DNA of 64,000 bases from the NCBI RefSeq assembly GCF_029309835.1, contig NZ_JARJHL010000011.1, positions 310,001 through 374,000 of the forward strand, written 5' to 3'. Numbering within the stretch: position 1 is the stretch's first letter; every line of letters starts with the position of its first letter. Positions 1 to 9,530 of this stretch are shown here, one piece after another. This stretch comes from Paracoccus sp. DMF-8 (lineage in GTDB: Bacteria; Pseudomonadota; Alphaproteobacteria; Rhodobacterales; Rhodobacteraceae). The notes beneath the pieces are model-generated. The model was not told where the DNA came from and searched no databases. It saw only the letters and a list, made by a program, of their open reading frames with translations. The translations under genes and the position numbers were made by a program.

Positions 1-40
1 TGCAGTGGCCACAGCTCATATCGGCGACGGTGAATTTCAT
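1..40 (-). CDS. copZ: Copper chaperone (HMA domain), N-terminal fragment
   Basis: Only the first 13 codons lie in the window. The gene starts at the ATG whose complement is at 38-40 and runs off the left edge. It reads MKFTVADMSCGHC. The beta strand followed by M-x-C-x-x-C (Cys10, Cys13) is the metal-binding signature of heavy-metal-associated domains. A start this close to the motif fits a free-standing chaperone of about 65-70 residues that hands Cu(I) to a CopA-type ATPase, rather than the ATPase itself. A ribosome binding site AAGGAG (complement of 48-53) precedes the start by seven bases. Assignment rests on one motif; another small HMA protein, such as a mercury or zinc binder, cannot be excluded. 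Confidence 0.75.
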   Translation of the reverse strand, partial: MKFTVADMSCGHC

Positions 41-381
41 CGGGCGCTCCTTGGGGCGGCAGGTCATGGTTGGGCGCATCGTCCCGCCTGCCCCGGCGAA
101 ATGCAAGCATCCGCAGGCGCCCGGCTGGCCCCCCCCCGGCTGGCCCCCCGGCTGGCCCCGTTGTCCTTTGCCGATGATCGGCGTAGAAGATACGGGACGC
201 TGCCCGAAGCGGGCGGTTTCCCGTCCGGTCCGCCCGTCTGGGCAGGCGGACAAAGACCGACCAGATCCCCTGAACAAAGCTGCGTGACGAGGTGATTGCC
301 TGCCCGCTGCCCCCCGGCAGCGGTCCTGACCCGAACGGCCCCGTGACGGGGGCGCGACCAACCCTGATCGTGGATGCCGAC
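41..381. other. Intergenic region without a recognisable gene
   Basis: This stretch separates the divergent copper-chaperone and DMT-transporter starts. It holds the chaperone's ribosome binding site near its left end and a short C/G-rich direct repeat at 121-159. Open frames here lack a credible start site or any family resemblance. I see no clear promoter hexamers and no obvious copper-regulator dyad. Confidence 0.5.
121..159. repeat. Three copies of CCGGCTGGCCCC
   Basis: The 12-mer CCGGCTGGCCCC occurs at 121-132, 136-147 and 148-159, the first two separated by three extra C. It lies between divergent genes and is not part of a recognised coding region. Confidence 0.8.
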
Positions 382-1302
382 ATGGTTCCCCAAATAGCCC
401 CGCAGAACTTTCGAGGCGCGATCCTGATGGTGCTTTCGATGGCGTTTTTCGCCGCCGAGGACACATTCATCAAGATCCTGACCGGCAACCTGCCCTATCT
501 GCAGGTGCTGACCAGCGTGGGCGTGCTGGGTTTCGCGGTGTTTTTCGCGATGCTCCGGCTGAAGGGCGGGCGGTTCCTGACGCGCGATCTGCTGGACCCG
601 GTCGTGGTACTGCGCACCCTGGGCGAGGTCGTCGGCTCGATCGCCTTTGTCATCGCGCTTGCGCTGAGCGATCTGTCCACGACCTCGGCAATCCCGCAGG
701 CGCTGCCCCTGATGGTGGTTCTGGGCGCGGCCCTGTTTCTGGGCGAGCCGGTCGGATGGCGGCGCTGGTCGGCGATCTGCGCGGGCTTTATCGGCGTGCT
801 TCTGATCATCCGGCCCGGCGGCGAAGGGTTTACCCTGGTGTCGCTGCTGGCCTTGCTGGGGGTCGTGGGGCTGGCCGTGCGCGATCTGGTGACGCGGCGG
901 ATCCCGTCGCATATCCATTCGGATCAGGTCAGCGCGCTGGCCTTTCTGGCGCTGGCGGGGGCGTCGATGCTGCTGGCGGCGATCATGGGGCAGGGGTTTG
1001 TCGTCCCCACGGTGCCGCAGGCGTCGATGATCGCGATCTGCATCGTCTTTGGCGTGACGGGCTATTCGCTGCTGGTTGCGGCGACCCGGATCAGCGAAAT
1101 CGCGGCCATCGCCCCCTATCGCTACACCCGGCTGGTCTTTGCCCTGATTCTGGCCTTTTTCGTCTTTGGCGAACGTCCGGACGGGATGACGCTGATCGGT
1201 GCGGTGATCGTCGTCGCCTCGGGCTGCTATACCATGTGGCGCGAGGCCCGCCAAAAGCGCGCGCGGCTGCGACAGGCGGGCTTTGTCACGCTGGATGACT
1301 AG
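382..1302 (+). CDS. DMT-superfamily (EamA) inner-membrane transporter
   Basis: A 306-residue very hydrophobic protein with about ten predicted transmembrane segments in two halves, the layout of EamA-type drug/metabolite transporters. Typical landmarks are an early membrane helix with A-x-D-T-F-I-K (about residues 24-30), the end-of-helix LGEP near residue 120 and GERP near the last helix, followed by a basic tail. Substrate cannot be read from the sequence. I chose the ATG at 382, because the in-frame GTG further upstream (292) would add a Pro-rich stretch that does not resemble the family. The gene stands alone, 51 bases before lepA. Confidence 0.8.
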   Translation: MVPQIAPQNFRGAILMVLSMAFFAAEDTFIKILTGNLPYLQVLTSVGVLGFAVFFAMLRLKGGRFLTRDLLDPVVVLRTLGEVVGSIAFVIALALSDLSTTSAIPQALPLMVVLGAALFLGEPVGWRRWSAICAGFIGVLLIIRPGGEGFTLVSLLALLGVVGLAVRDLVTRRIPSHIHSDQVSALAFLALAGASMLLAAIMGQGFVVPTVPQASMIAICIVFGVTGYSLLVAATRISEIAAIAPYRYTRLVFALILAFFVFGERPDGMTLIGAVIVVASGCYTMWREARQKRARLRQAGFVTLDD

Positions 1303-1353
1303 AGCCTTTCGAATCCTCTTCCCGCAGCGCATTTCGCCCTGTATAGCCCGGCC

Positions 1354-3153
1354 ATGACCGACCTTGATCTCATCCGCAACTTCTCGATCGTGGCCCATAT
1401 CGACCACGGGAAATCCACCCTTGCCGATCGTCTGATCCAGATGACGGGCACGGTCGCCGAGCGCGACATGAAAGCCCAGTTGCTGGACAGCATGGATATC
1501 GAGCGCGAGCGGGGCATCACGATCAAGGCCAACACCGTGCGCATCGACTATCCGGCAAAGGACGGCAAGCAATACGTCCTGAACCTGATCGACACGCCGG
1601 GCCATGTCGATTTCGCCTATGAGGTCAGCCGGTCCATGCGCGCAGTTGAAGGCAGCCTGCTGGTCGTCGACGCCAGTCAGGGGGTCGAGGCGCAGACGCT
1701 GGCCAATGTCTATCAGGCTATCGACGCCAACCACGACATCGTGCCGGTCCTGAACAAGATCGACCTGCCCGCCGCCGACCCCGACCGCGTCAAGGAAAAC
1801 ATCGAGGATGTGATCGGCATCGACGCATCCGACGCGATTGAAATTTCGGCGAAAACCGGCCTTGGCATTCCCGATGTGCTGGAAGCCATCGTCACCCGCC
1901 TGCCCGCCCCCAAGGGCGACCGCGACGCGCCGCTCAAGGCGATGCTGGTCGATTCGTGGTATGACGCCTATCTGGGCGTCGTCGTCATGATCCGCGTCAT
2001 GGATGGTGTCATCCGCAAGGGCGACCGCATCCGCATGATGCAGACCGGCGCGATCTACGGCATCGACAAGCTGGCTGTGCTGCGTCCGCAGATGCAGGAC
2101 ATCCCCGAACTGGGTCCGGGCGAGATCGGCGTGCTGACCGCGTCCATCAAGCAGGTCCGCGACACCCGCGTCGGCGACACCATCACCCATGAGCGCAAGG
2201 GCGCGGATGAACCTTTGCCCGGCTTCAAACCCGCGCAGCCGGTGGTGTTCTGTGGGCTGTTCCTCGTCGATGCCAATGATTTCGAGGCCCTGCGCGACGC
2301 CATCGAGAAACTGGCGCTGAACGACGCCAGCTTCAGCTACGAGATGGAGACCTCTGCCGCGCTTGGTTTCGGTTTCCGCTGCGGCTTCCTGGGGCTTTTG
2401 CACCTTGAGGTGATCCGCGACCGTCTGGAACGCGAATACGATCTGGACCTGATCACCACGGCGCCGTCCGTGGTCTTCAAGCTGCACATGAAGGACGGCG
2501 AGGTCCGCGACCTGCACAACCCCGCCGACATGCCCGACCTGACCTATGTCGACCATATCGAGGAGCCGCGCATCAAGGCGACGATCATGGTCCCCGACGA
2601 ATATCTGGGCGATGTGCTGAAACTGTGCCAAGACCGCCGCGGCATCCAGATGGACCTGACCTATGCCGGCAGCCGCGCCATGGTCGTCTATGACCTGCCG
2701 CTGGCCGAGGTGGTTTTCGACTTCTACGACCGGCTGAAATCGGTGACCAAGGGCTATGCCAGCTTCGACTATCAGATCAGCGAATACCGCGAGGATTTTC
2801 TGGTCAAGATGTCGATCCTTGTGAACGACGAACCGGTCGATGCGCTGTCGATCATGATCCACCGCGACCGCGCCGAAGCGCGCGGCCGCGTCATGGTCGA
2901 AAAGCTGAAAGAGCTGATCCCGCGGCACATGTTCAAGATCCCGATCCAGGCGGCCATCGGCGCGCGGGTGATCGCCCGCGAAACCCTGTCCGCGATGCGC
3001 AAGGACGTGACCGCCAAATGCTATGGCGGCGATGCGACGCGGAAAAAGAAGCTGCTGGAAAAGCAGAAGGCGGGTAAAAAGAAGATGCGCCAGTTCGGCA
3101 AGGTCGAGATCCCGCAGACGGCATTCATTCAGGCGTTGAAGATGGATAATTAG
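1354..3153 (+). CDS. lepA: Elongation factor 4 (back-translocating GTPase LepA)
   Basis: A 599-residue ribosome-associated translational GTPase that promotes back-translocation under stress. The G domain is complete: AHIDHGKST (residues 14-22), RGITI switch region, DTPGH (80-84) and NKID (134-137). The EF-G-like domains III and V follow, and the basic C-terminal LepA tail ([20 protein letters not shown] region) is intact. Length matches the family (about 600). The gene reads cleanly with no frame problem and is followed within 20 bases by a REP-type hairpin that could also end transcription. Confidence 0.97.
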   Translation: MTDLDLIRNFSIVAHIDHGKSTLADRLIQMTGTVAERDMKAQLLDSMDIERERGITIKANTVRIDYPAKDGKQYVLNLIDTPGHVDFAYEVSRSMRAVEGSLLVVDASQGVEAQTLANVYQAIDANHDIVPVLNKIDLPAADPDRVKENIEDVIGIDASDAIEISAKTGLGIPDVLEAIVTRLPAPKGDRDAPLKAMLVDSWYDAYLGVVVMIRVMDGVIRKGDRIRMMQTGAIYGIDKLAVLRPQMQDIPELGPGEIGVLTASIKQVRDTRVGDTITHERKGADEPLPGFKPAQPVVFCGLFLVDANDFEALRDAIEKLALNDASFSYEMETSAALGFGFRCGFLGLLHLEVIRDRLEREYDLDLITTAPSVVFKLHMKDGEVRDLHNPADMPDLTYVDHIEEPRIKATIMVPDEYLGDVLKLCQDRRGIQMDLTYAGSRAMVVYDLPLAEVVFDFYDRLKSVTKGYASFDYQISEYREDFLVKMSILVNDEPVDALSIMIHRDRAEARGRVMVEKLKELIPRHMFKIPIQAAIGARVIARETLSAMRKDVTAKCYGGDATRKKKLLEKQKAGKKKMRQFGKVEIPQTAFIQALKMDN

Positions 3154-3169
3154 GCGCGTTCACCGGGTG

Positions 3170-3192
3170 GTGGGGTGAAACCCCACCCTACG
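3170..3192 (-). repeat. REP palindrome, copy 1
   Basis: Read on the minus strand this 23-mer begins CGTAGGGTGGGGTTT and ends CACCCCAC. It folds as GTGGGGT-GAA-ACCCCAC. It differs from copy 2 (3393-3415) at a single base and is in the opposite orientation. It overlaps the 3' end of the RAYT gene and lies just after the lepA stop codon. Confidence 0.85.
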
Positions 3193-3688
3193 CGGTGAGC
3201 CGCCCTGCCTTGATGTCGCGATGGATCGAGGAATACCGCCAGTCCTCGGGGCGTGCCACCAGCCCGTGTTTTACCGGATCGAGCCAGCAGTAGTGCAGAT
3301 GCGCGGTGAAATCGGCCCGGTCACGGATATGATGTTCCCAGAACCGCCGTTGCCACAACCCGGCATCACCTTTCGCGATCTTGGACGGCGACCGTAGGGT
3401 GGGGTTCCACCCCACCGTTTCCCGGACAGCCCGCGTGAACCGCGACTTGATCGCACCCCAACGCACCGAATAATCGCAATCCCCATCCGGCAGGCGCCAG
3501 ATGCAATGCAGGTGGTCTGGCAGGACGACACAGGCCTCGATCTCGAAAGGGCGTTCGGCACGGGTGACGCGCGTGGCCTCGCGCAGCAAGCCGATCTGAT
3601 CGACCAGCAGCGAACTGCCGCGCTGCGCCAGCGCGACGGTGAAAAAGATCGGGGTGCCGGGGCGGCGGGGGCGAAGGTAGCGCGACAT
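3188..3688 (-). CDS. REP-associated tyrosine transposase (RAYT, Y1 family)
   Basis: A 166-residue Y1-type (IS200-like) transposase. It carries the HUH-like metal site as H-L-H (His59, His61) in VVLPDHLHCIW, the WQRRFWEH block (about 112-119) and the Tyr-containing helix HLHYCWLDPVKHGLV (Tyr133 the likely nucleophile), then PEDWRYSS. RAYTs are single-copy domesticated transposases that recognise REP hairpins. Two near-identical REP palindromes lie here, one inside the gene (codons about 92-99) and one at its 3' end, which supports this assignment. Convergent with lepA. Confidence 0.88.
   Translation of the reverse strand: MSRYLRPRRPGTPIFFTVALAQRGSSLLVDQIGLLREATRVTRAERPFEIEACVVLPDHLHCIWRLPDGDCDYSVRWGAIKSRFTRAVRETVGWNPTLRSPSKIAKGDAGLWQRRFWEHHIRDRADFTAHLHYCWLDPVKHGLVARPEDWRYSSIHRDIKAGRLTA
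3393..3415 (+). repeat. REP palindrome, copy 2, inside the RAYT gene
   Basis: This 23-mer starts CGTAGGGTGGGGTTC and is palindromic. It matches copy 1 at 22 of 23 bases in inverted orientation, about 200 bases away. It supplies codons about 92-99 of the transposase, in a stretch between the conserved N-terminal HUH half and the WQRRFWEH block where family members vary in length. Confidence 0.85.
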
Positions 3689-3721
3689 GGCCCATGATCG
3701 CGCAAGATGGTTAAGAAATTA

Positions 3722-3898
3722 CTATTTGCGCTTGCCGCCCGGCAGCCACATGGCCATCCAGCTGTCGATCCAGATCTTTTGCCAGTCTTTCATCATCTGT
3801 CTTTGAGCTTTGCTCATCTCGGCCATCATCTGGCCGCGGGCCGCGCCGGTGATGCTGTTGGCGGCGGAAAGCCATGCGCTCATCCAGGGGTTTTTCAT
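3722..3898 (-). CDS. Small Trp/Met-rich protein (58 residues), unknown function
   Basis: A 58-codon frame beginning MKNPWMSAWLSAANSITG and ending WLPGGKRK. It contains six Trp and nine Met, an amphipathic helical look and a basic tail, and no signal peptide. A good ribosome binding site, AGGAG, sits six bases before the ATG. Codon use matches the neighbours, with G/C at third positions. It is 33 bases from the RAYT start and divergent from ndh (198 bases between starts). I do not recognise a family. The composition would suit a membrane-surface or polymer-granule-associated peptide, but that is speculation. Confidence 0.65.
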   Translation of the reverse strand: MKNPWMSAWLSAANSITGAARGQMMAEMSKAQRQMMKDWQKIWIDSWMAMWLPGGKRK

Positions 3899-4096
3899 CT
3901 CATTCTCCTGACATGCGAGGCTTCATTCTGCCCTGCCGCCGCACCCCCTACAAGGACCGTGATGCGGGCTTCGCACCGGAACCCACCGAATGCGGCATGT
4001 CCGACCAAAGCCCCCTGTCCCTGTCCCGCGACTTGACAGGACCGAACGGCGGCGTCCAACTGTGCCCGCCGAAAACAACCGGCGGAGGTATGGCGG

Positions 4097-5395
4097 ATGG
4101 GCGAAACGCAGGCGGGGCAGCACAGGGTCGTGGTGATCGGCGCGGGCTTTGCGGGGCTGCATGCCGTGATGGGGCTGCAGGGCGCGGGCTGCGACATCAC
4201 GCTGATCGACCAGCGCAACCACCATCTGTTCCAGCCGCTGCTGTATCAGGTGGCGACGACACTGCTGGCGACCTCGGATATCGCCTGGCCGATCCGCTCG
4301 CTGCTGAGGGATCGCAAGGATGTCACGACCCTGCTGGGCACCGTCACCGACATCGACCGCGACGCGAAACAGGTGGTGCTGAAGGATGGCGGCCGCATTC
4401 CCTATGACACGCTGATCGTCGCGACCGGCGCGCGCCACGCCTGTTTCGGCAATGACGGGTGGGAGACCCATGCCCCCGGCCTGAAAACGCTCGAGGATGC
4501 GACGACGATCCGCCGCCGCCTGCTGCTGGCCTTCGAGCGGGCCGAGCGCACCGACGACCCGGCCGAACGCGATGCGCTGCTGACCTTTGCCGTGATCGGC
4601 GCGGGACCGACGGGGGTCGAACTGGTCGGCATCATCGCCGAACTGGCCCATCGCGTCCTGCCGCGCGAATTCCGCCGCGTCGATACGCGCAAGGCCCGCG
4701 TCCTGCTGATCGAGGCAGGGCCCGCGATCCTGCCCAGCTTCAGCCGCGGCCTGTCGGATTACGCGGCCCGCGCGCTGCAGCGGCAGGGGGTCGAGATCAT
4801 GCTGGGCGATCCCGTCACCGAATGTTCGGCGCGCGGCATTGTCGTCGCGGGCCAGACCATCCCGTCGCGCACGATTGTCTGGGCGGCGGGCGTGCAGGCG
4901 TCCCGCGCCCGCGACTGGCTGAAGGCAGAAGGCGACCGGGCGGGCAGGGTGATCGTGACGCCGGAACTGGCGCTTGCCGACGATCCTGCGGTTTTCGTGC
5001 TGGGCGATACCGCCCATGTCACCAGCGACGGCAAGCAGGTGCCGGGGGTCGCACCCGCCGCCAAGCAACAGGGCAACCATGCCGCCCGCGTCATCCGCAG
5101 CCGCCTGACCGGCAAGCCTGCGCCCGCGCCCTTCCGCTATCGCAACATGGGCAATCTGGCGACCATCGGGCGCAACTCGGCGGTGATCGAATACGGCCGT
5201 TTCCGCATGAGCGGCTGGCTCGCCTGGTGGCTGTGGGGCTTTGCCCATGTCTATTTCCTGATCAATGCGCGGTCGCGGCTGTCGGTCGCGCTCAGCTGGC
5301 TGTGGGTCTTTCTGTCGCGCAACAGCACCGCGCGGCTGATCACCCAGAACGAGCCGCGCCGCCGCGCCGCGCCGCCGGACAAGCCCCCGGAATAG
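4097..5395 (+). CDS. ndh: Type II NADH:quinone oxidoreductase (NDH-2)
   Basis: A 432-residue FAD- and NAD(P)H-binding membrane-associated oxidoreductase, most likely the non-proton-pumping NADH dehydrogenase that feeds electrons to quinone. First dinucleotide fold VVVIGAGFAGL (11-21); the HHLFQPLLYQVAT segment near residue 45 is diagnostic of NDH-2; second fold VIGAGPTGVELVG near residue 170; ATG and the ALGDTAHV-like FAD-closing motif (VLGDTAHV) near residue 298. The C-terminal WLAWWLWGFAHVYFLI stretch is the membrane-anchoring amphipathic helix. GGAGG lies eight bases before the ATG. Confidence 0.9.
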   Translation: MGETQAGQHRVVVIGAGFAGLHAVMGLQGAGCDITLIDQRNHHLFQPLLYQVATTLLATSDIAWPIRSLLRDRKDVTTLLGTVTDIDRDAKQVVLKDGGRIPYDTLIVATGARHACFGNDGWETHAPGLKTLEDATTIRRRLLLAFERAERTDDPAERDALLTFAVIGAGPTGVELVGIIAELAHRVLPREFRRVDTRKARVLLIEAGPAILPSFSRGLSDYAARALQRQGVEIMLGDPVTECSARGIVVAGQTIPSRTIVWAAGVQASRARDWLKAEGDRAGRVIVTPELALADDPAVFVLGDTAHVTSDGKQVPGVAPAAKQQGNHAARVIRSRLTGKPAPAPFRYRNMGNLATIGRNSAVIEYGRFRMSGWLAWWLWGFAHVYFLINARSRLSVALSWLWVFLSRNSTARLITQNEPRRRAAPPDKPPE

Positions 5396-5482
5396 CGACC
5401 TTGCAGGCAGGGACAGCAGCGCTTAGCCTCGCCCGATGCGGGAGGAGCCACATCACATGACCAGATCCAAGGCAGGGTGCGC

Positions 5483-6397
5483 ATGACATTGCTGTTCACC
5501 CATCCCTCGGCCTTTGACCATGCCGAACCGCCGGGGCACCCCGAGCAGGTCGGGCGGATCCGCGCGGTGATAGACGCCCTGCAAGGCGCGGCGGTCGATC
5601 CGCGCGAGGCGCCGGTCGCGGACCGCGCCGATATCCTGCGCTGCCACCCCGAAAGCTATCTGGAACGCATCGAGGCATCGGTCCCGCGCGAAGGCTGGGC
5701 CATGCTGGACGGCGACACCTATATGTCCCCCGGCAGTCTGGAACCCGTGCTGCGCGCCGTCGGCGGGGCCTGCGCGGCGGTCGATGCGGTGCTGTCGGGC
5801 CGCGCGCCCAATGCCTTTGTCGCCATGCGCCCGCCCGGTCACCATGCCGAACGCGAAACCCCGATGGGGTTCTGCCTGTTCGGCACCGTCGCGATTGCCG
5901 CGAAACGCGCGCTGGACCATCACCGGCTGGACCGCGTCGCCGTGCTGGATTTCGACGTCCACCACGGCAATGGCGCGCAGGCGCTGCTGTGGGACGAGGG
6001 CCGCGCCTTTTTCGCCTCGACCCACCAGCAGCCGCTGTTTCCGGGCACGGGCAGCGCGGACGAGGTCGGCGCGCATGGCCAGGTCCTGAACATTCCCCTG
6101 CCGCCCGGCAGCGGCGGCAGCCATGCCCGCGCGGCATGGGCGCGGATCTGCGAAAGGGTGGTTGCCTGGCGGCCCCGGCTGATCCTGATTTCGGCCGGGT
6201 TCGACGCCCATCGCGACGATCCGCTGGCCAGCCTTGACTGGGACGAAAGCGATTTCACCGCCATTACCCGGATGATCTGCGATGCCGCGACAATGGTCTC
6301 TGCCCCGGTGGTATCCGCGCTGGAAGGGGGCTATGATCTGGACGCTCTGGGCCGCTCTGTGCGCGCCCATGTCGATGTTCTGGCAGAGGTGTTCTAG
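5483..6397 (+). CDS. Histone deacetylase-family (arginase/deacetylase-fold) hydrolase
   Basis: About 304 residues of the class II HDAC/acetylpolyamine amidohydrolase fold. Recognisable blocks are HPEQVGRI near the N-terminus, RPPGHHAE (general base histidines), DFDVHHGNG (zinc-binding Asp/His), and [12 protein letters not shown] (second zinc Asp). Such bacterial enzymes deacetylate polyamines, acetoin-pathway targets or other small amides; the substrate here is unknown. I preferred ATG 5483 with AAGGCAGG upstream over GTG 5477. The stop codon abuts the xseB ATG, so the two are translated from one message. Confidence 0.85.
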   Translation: MTLLFTHPSAFDHAEPPGHPEQVGRIRAVIDALQGAAVDPREAPVADRADILRCHPESYLERIEASVPREGWAMLDGDTYMSPGSLEPVLRAVGGACAAVDAVLSGRAPNAFVAMRPPGHHAERETPMGFCLFGTVAIAAKRALDHHRLDRVAVLDFDVHHGNGAQALLWDEGRAFFASTHQQPLFPGTGSADEVGAHGQVLNIPLPPGSGGSHARAAWARICERVVAWRPRLILISAGFDAHRDDPLASLDWDESDFTAITRMICDAATMVSAPVVSALEGGYDLDALGRSVRAHVDVLAEVF

Positions 6398-6634
6398 ATG
6401 ACCGAGATCAAGGATTTGTCCTTCGAAGACGCAATGAAGGAGCTTGAGGCGACAGTCGGCAAGCTGGAACATGGCGAGGCCACGCTGGAGGAATCCATCC
6501 GCCTGTATGAACGCGGCGCCGCCCTGCGCAAACATTGCGACGACGTGCTGCGCGCGGCCGAGGAACGGGTGGAAAAGATCACCCTAGCCGCGAATGGTCA
6601 GCCATCGGGCGCGACGACGGCCGAAGGTCTGTAA
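6398..6634 (+). CDS. xseB: Exodeoxyribonuclease VII small subunit
   Basis: 78 residues, the normal size for XseB, beginning MTEIKDLSFEDAMKELE and containing the family core FE-x-A-x-x-E-L-E...LE-x-G-x-x-x-LEESI-x-LYE-x-G. It forms the small, helical subunit that binds XseA in the single-strand-specific exonuclease VII. It starts at the base after the preceding stop and ends three bases before ispA, the common alphaproteobacterial order xseB-ispA-dxs. Confidence 0.95.
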   Translation: MTEIKDLSFEDAMKELEATVGKLEHGEATLEESIRLYERGAALRKHCDDVLRAAEERVEKITLAANGQPSGATTAEGL

Positions 6635-6637
6635 CCC

Positions 6638-7502
6638 ATGAAATCGCGGATGGATGAGGTCAGGACGCAGGTCGCGGCCGCGCTGGATCAGGCTGTTCTG
6701 GCGTTGCCTGCGGGTGAATTGCGCGATGCGATGTTTTACGCCTGTCAGGGCGGCAAGCGTATCCGGGCCTGTCTGGTGATGGAATCGGCGCGGCTGCATG
6801 GCGTCCCTGACAGCGCCGCGCTGCCCGTCGCCGCGGCGGTCGAGGCGCTGCATGCCTACAGCCTCGTCCATGACGACCTGCCCGCGATGGATGACGACGA
6901 CCTGCGGCGCGGCCAGCCGACCGTCCATGTCCGCTGGTCCGAGGCGACGGCGATTCTGGCCGGTGACGCCTTGCAGACGCTGGCATTCGACCTGCTGCTG
7001 CGCCCGGAAACCGGCACCCCCGCCGTGCAGGTCGCGCTGGCCCGCGCCTTTGCCGATGCCATCGGTGCGCGGGGCATGGTCTATGGCCAGATGCTGGATA
7101 TTGCCGCCGAAACCGCGCCTGATCCGCTGACGCTGGACCAGATCACCCGGCTGCAGGCGGGCAAGACCGGCGCATTGATCGAATTTTTCCGCAATGTCCG
7201 GGGCGCTGCTGGCCGGGGCCGATCCGGCCCCCCTGCGCGATTACGCCCGCAATCTGGGGCTGGCCTTCCAGATCGCTGATGACATCCTGGACGTCACCGG
7301 CGATGAGGCGCAGACCGGCAAACGCGTGGGCAAGGACGATGCGGCGGGCAAGGCGACATTCGTGTCCTTGCTGGGGCTGGAAGGCGCGCGGGCCCGTGCG
7401 CGGGAACTGGTGGCGGCGGGCGATGCCGCGCTTATGACCTATGGTGACAGGGCGGGAAACTTGCGTGAACTGGCGCGTTTCGTTATCGACCGCTACGCGT
7501 GA
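6638..7502 (+). CDS. ispA: Geranyl/farnesyl diphosphate synthase, one frameshift
   Basis: Trans-isoprenyl diphosphate synthase that condenses IPP with DMAPP/GPP for ubiquinone, carotenoid and undecaprenyl supply. The first aspartate-rich motif DDLPAMD is at residues 79-85 and GGKRIR at 38-43. The second motif FQIADDILDVTGD lies in the downstream frame. The reading frame breaks at the T5 run 7184-7188: removing one T gives ...GALIEFSAMSGALLAGADPA..., which restores the family sequence through to the C-terminus. A one-base sequence error is likelier than loss of an essential gene. Lies between xseB and dxs in a presumed operon. Confidence 0.9.
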
Positions 7503-7532
7503 ACAGAACCGCCACCCGAAAAGGGCCAGCCG

Positions 7533-9458
7533 ATGACCGATCAGCCGAACCGTCCCCTGACCCCCGTTCTTGACCGGGTGGGCCTGCCCTCTGATCTCAA
7601 GGGGCTGACGGATCGCGAATTGCGCCAACTGGCCGATGAATTGCGCGCGGAAACCATCAGCGCCGTGTCCGAAACCGGCGGGCATCTGGGCGCGGGGCTG
7701 GGCGTCGTCGAACTGACCGTGGCGCTGCATGCGGTGTTCGACACCCCGCGCGACAAGATCATCTGGGACGTGGGCCATCAGTGCTATCCGCACAAGATCC
7801 TGACCGGACGGCGCGACCGCATCCGCACCCTGCGCATGGAAAACGGGCTGTCGGGTTTCACCAAGCGGTCGGAAAGCGCCTTTGATCCCTTTGGGGCGGG
7901 GCATAGCTCGACCTCGATCAGCGCGGCTTTGGGCTTTGCCATGGCGCGCGAACTGGGCGGCGATCCGGGCGATGCGATTGCCGTGATCGGCGATGGCGCC
8001 ATGAGCGCGGGCATGGCCTTCGAGGCGCTGAACAACGCCGGTCATCTGGGCAAGCGGCTGTTCGTCATTCTGAACGACAATGAAATGTCGATCGCCCCGC
8101 CCACCGGCGCGCTGTCATCCTATCTGACCCGGCTTTACACCGGCGGCCCCTTTCAGGAATTGAAGGCCGCCGCCAAGGGCGCCGTCAGCCTGCTGCCGCC
8201 GCCGATGCAGGAAGGCGCCAAACGCGCCAAGGAAATGCTGAAAGGCATGGCCGTCGGCGGCACCCTGTTCGAGGAACTGGGCTTTTCCTATATCGGCCCC
8301 GTCGATGGGCATGACCTGGACCAGTTGCTGCCCTTGCTGCGCACCGTGCGCGCCCGCGCCGACGGTCCGGTTCTGATTCATGCCGTGACCAAAAAGGGCA
8401 AGGGCTATGCCCCGGCCGAACATTCCGCCGACAAGGGCCACGCCCGTGGCCGCTTCGACGTGGCGACCGGCGCGCAGGCGAAATCGAAATCGAACGCGCC
8501 CAGCTATACCTCGGTCTTTGCCCGCGCCCTGGTGGATCAGGCGGCGCGCGATGACAGGATCGTCGCCGTGACGGCGGCCATGCCCGATGGCACCGGGTTG
8601 AATATGTTCGCCGAACGCTTTCCGCGTCGCTGTTTCGACGTGGGTATCGCCGAACAGCATGCCGTGACCTTTTCGGCGGGGCTGGCGGCGGGGGGCATGA
8701 AACCCTTTTGCGCGCTGTATTCGACCTTTCTGCAACGCGGCTACGATCAGGTCGTGCATGATGTCGCGATCCAGCGCCTGCCGGTGCGCTTTGCCATTGA
8801 CCGCGCCGGTCTGGTCGGCGCCGATGGCGCGACCCATGCCGGGGCCTATGACGTGGCCTTTCTGGCGAACCTACCCGGCATGGTCGTCATGGCCGCCGCG
8901 GATGAGGCCGAACTGGTCCATATGGTCGCGACCGCCGCCGCCCATGACGACGGCCCCATCGCCTTTCGCTATCCGCGCGGCGAAGGCATGGGGGTCGAGA
9001 TGCCCGAACGCGGCATTCCCTCGGAAATCGGCAAGGCCCGCGTCATTGCCGAGGGCAAGCGCGTCGCCATCCTGTCATTCGGCACCCGTCTGGCCGAGGT
9101 CATGCGCGCCCGCGAGGCATTGGGCGCGCGCGGCATCACCCCCACCGTGGTCGATGCGCGTTTCGCCAAACCGCTGGACCGCGACCTGATCCTGCGCCTT
9201 GCCGCCACGCATGAGGCACTGATCACCATCGAGGAGGGCGCGGTCGGTGGCTTCGGCAGCCTTGTCGCACAGCTTTTGTCGGACGCAGGCGTGTTCGACC
9301 ACGGGTTGCGTTTCCGCCAGATGGTGCTGCCCGACACATTCATCGACCATGCCAGCCCCGAAGCGATGTATCGCGACGCCCGCATGAACGCCCCCGATAT
9401 CGAGGCCAGGGTGCTTGATGTGCTGGGCGTGGCCCAGATCGCGGACAAAAGGGCATAG
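7533..9458 (+). CDS. dxs: 1-deoxy-D-xylulose-5-phosphate synthase
   Basis: 641 residues, full length. The enzyme condenses pyruvate and glyceraldehyde 3-phosphate with thiamine diphosphate, the first step of the MEP isoprenoid pathway. The TPP motif starts [18 protein letters not shown] (residues 153-170) after [12 protein letters not shown]. The transketolase pyrimidine-binding region has [13 protein letters not shown] with the conserved Glu, then FRYPRGEG. It lies 30 bases after ispA, so the pathway's entry enzyme and a downstream prenyl synthase share a message. A strong hairpin terminator follows. Confidence 0.97.
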   Translation: MTDQPNRPLTPVLDRVGLPSDLKGLTDRELRQLADELRAETISAVSETGGHLGAGLGVVELTVALHAVFDTPRDKIIWDVGHQCYPHKILTGRRDRIRTLRMENGLSGFTKRSESAFDPFGAGHSSTSISAALGFAMARELGGDPGDAIAVIGDGAMSAGMAFEALNNAGHLGKRLFVILNDNEMSIAPPTGALSSYLTRLYTGGPFQELKAAAKGAVSLLPPPMQEGAKRAKEMLKGMAVGGTLFEELGFSYIGPVDGHDLDQLLPLLRTVRARADGPVLIHAVTKKGKGYAPAEHSADKGHARGRFDVATGAQAKSKSNAPSYTSVFARALVDQAARDDRIVAVTAAMPDGTGLNMFAERFPRRCFDVGIAEQHAVTFSAGLAAGGMKPFCALYSTFLQRGYDQVVHDVAIQRLPVRFAIDRAGLVGADGATHAGAYDVAFLANLPGMVVMAAADEAELVHMVATAAAHDDGPIAFRYPRGEGMGVEMPERGIPSEIGKARVIAEGKRVAILSFGTRLAEVMRAREALGARGITPTVVDARFAKPLDRDLILRLAATHEALITIEEGAVGGFGSLVAQLLSDAGVFDHGLRFRQMVLPDTFIDHASPEAMYRDARMNAPDIEARVLDVLGVAQIADKRA

Positions 9459-9474
9459 GCGCCGTTTGACGACA

Positions 9475-9507
9475 CACGCGCGGAACTGTTGTCCCGCGCG
9501 TGATTTT
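9475..9507 (+). terminator. Hairpin terminator after dxs
   Basis: Stem CACGCGCGG (9475-9483) pairs perfectly with CCGCGCGTG (9494-9502) across a ten-base loop, followed by ATTTT. It lies between the convergent dxs and Hint-protein genes. Confidence 0.75.
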
Positions 9508-9530
9508 GGCATGGCTGCGGTGGCGCGCGG

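Noticed and set aside
121..159. Short CRISPR-like array
   Set aside because: Three 12-mers with only 0-3 bases between them and no spacers.
64..2928. Very long minus-strand open frame opposite lepA (over 950 codons)
   Set aside because: It mirrors the codon pattern of a clear, conserved plus-strand gene and has no family likeness; such antisense frames are expected in GC-rich DNA.
7184..7188. Programmed frameshifting in ispA at the T5 run
   Set aside because: No stimulatory structure or slippery heptamer seen, and other conserved genes nearby show the same kind of indel, so error is simpler.
7143..8045. Minus-strand frame of 300 codons opposite dxs and ispA
   Set aside because: Low-complexity, His/Gln/Arg-rich translation, no start signal, and complete overlap with two well-supported genes.
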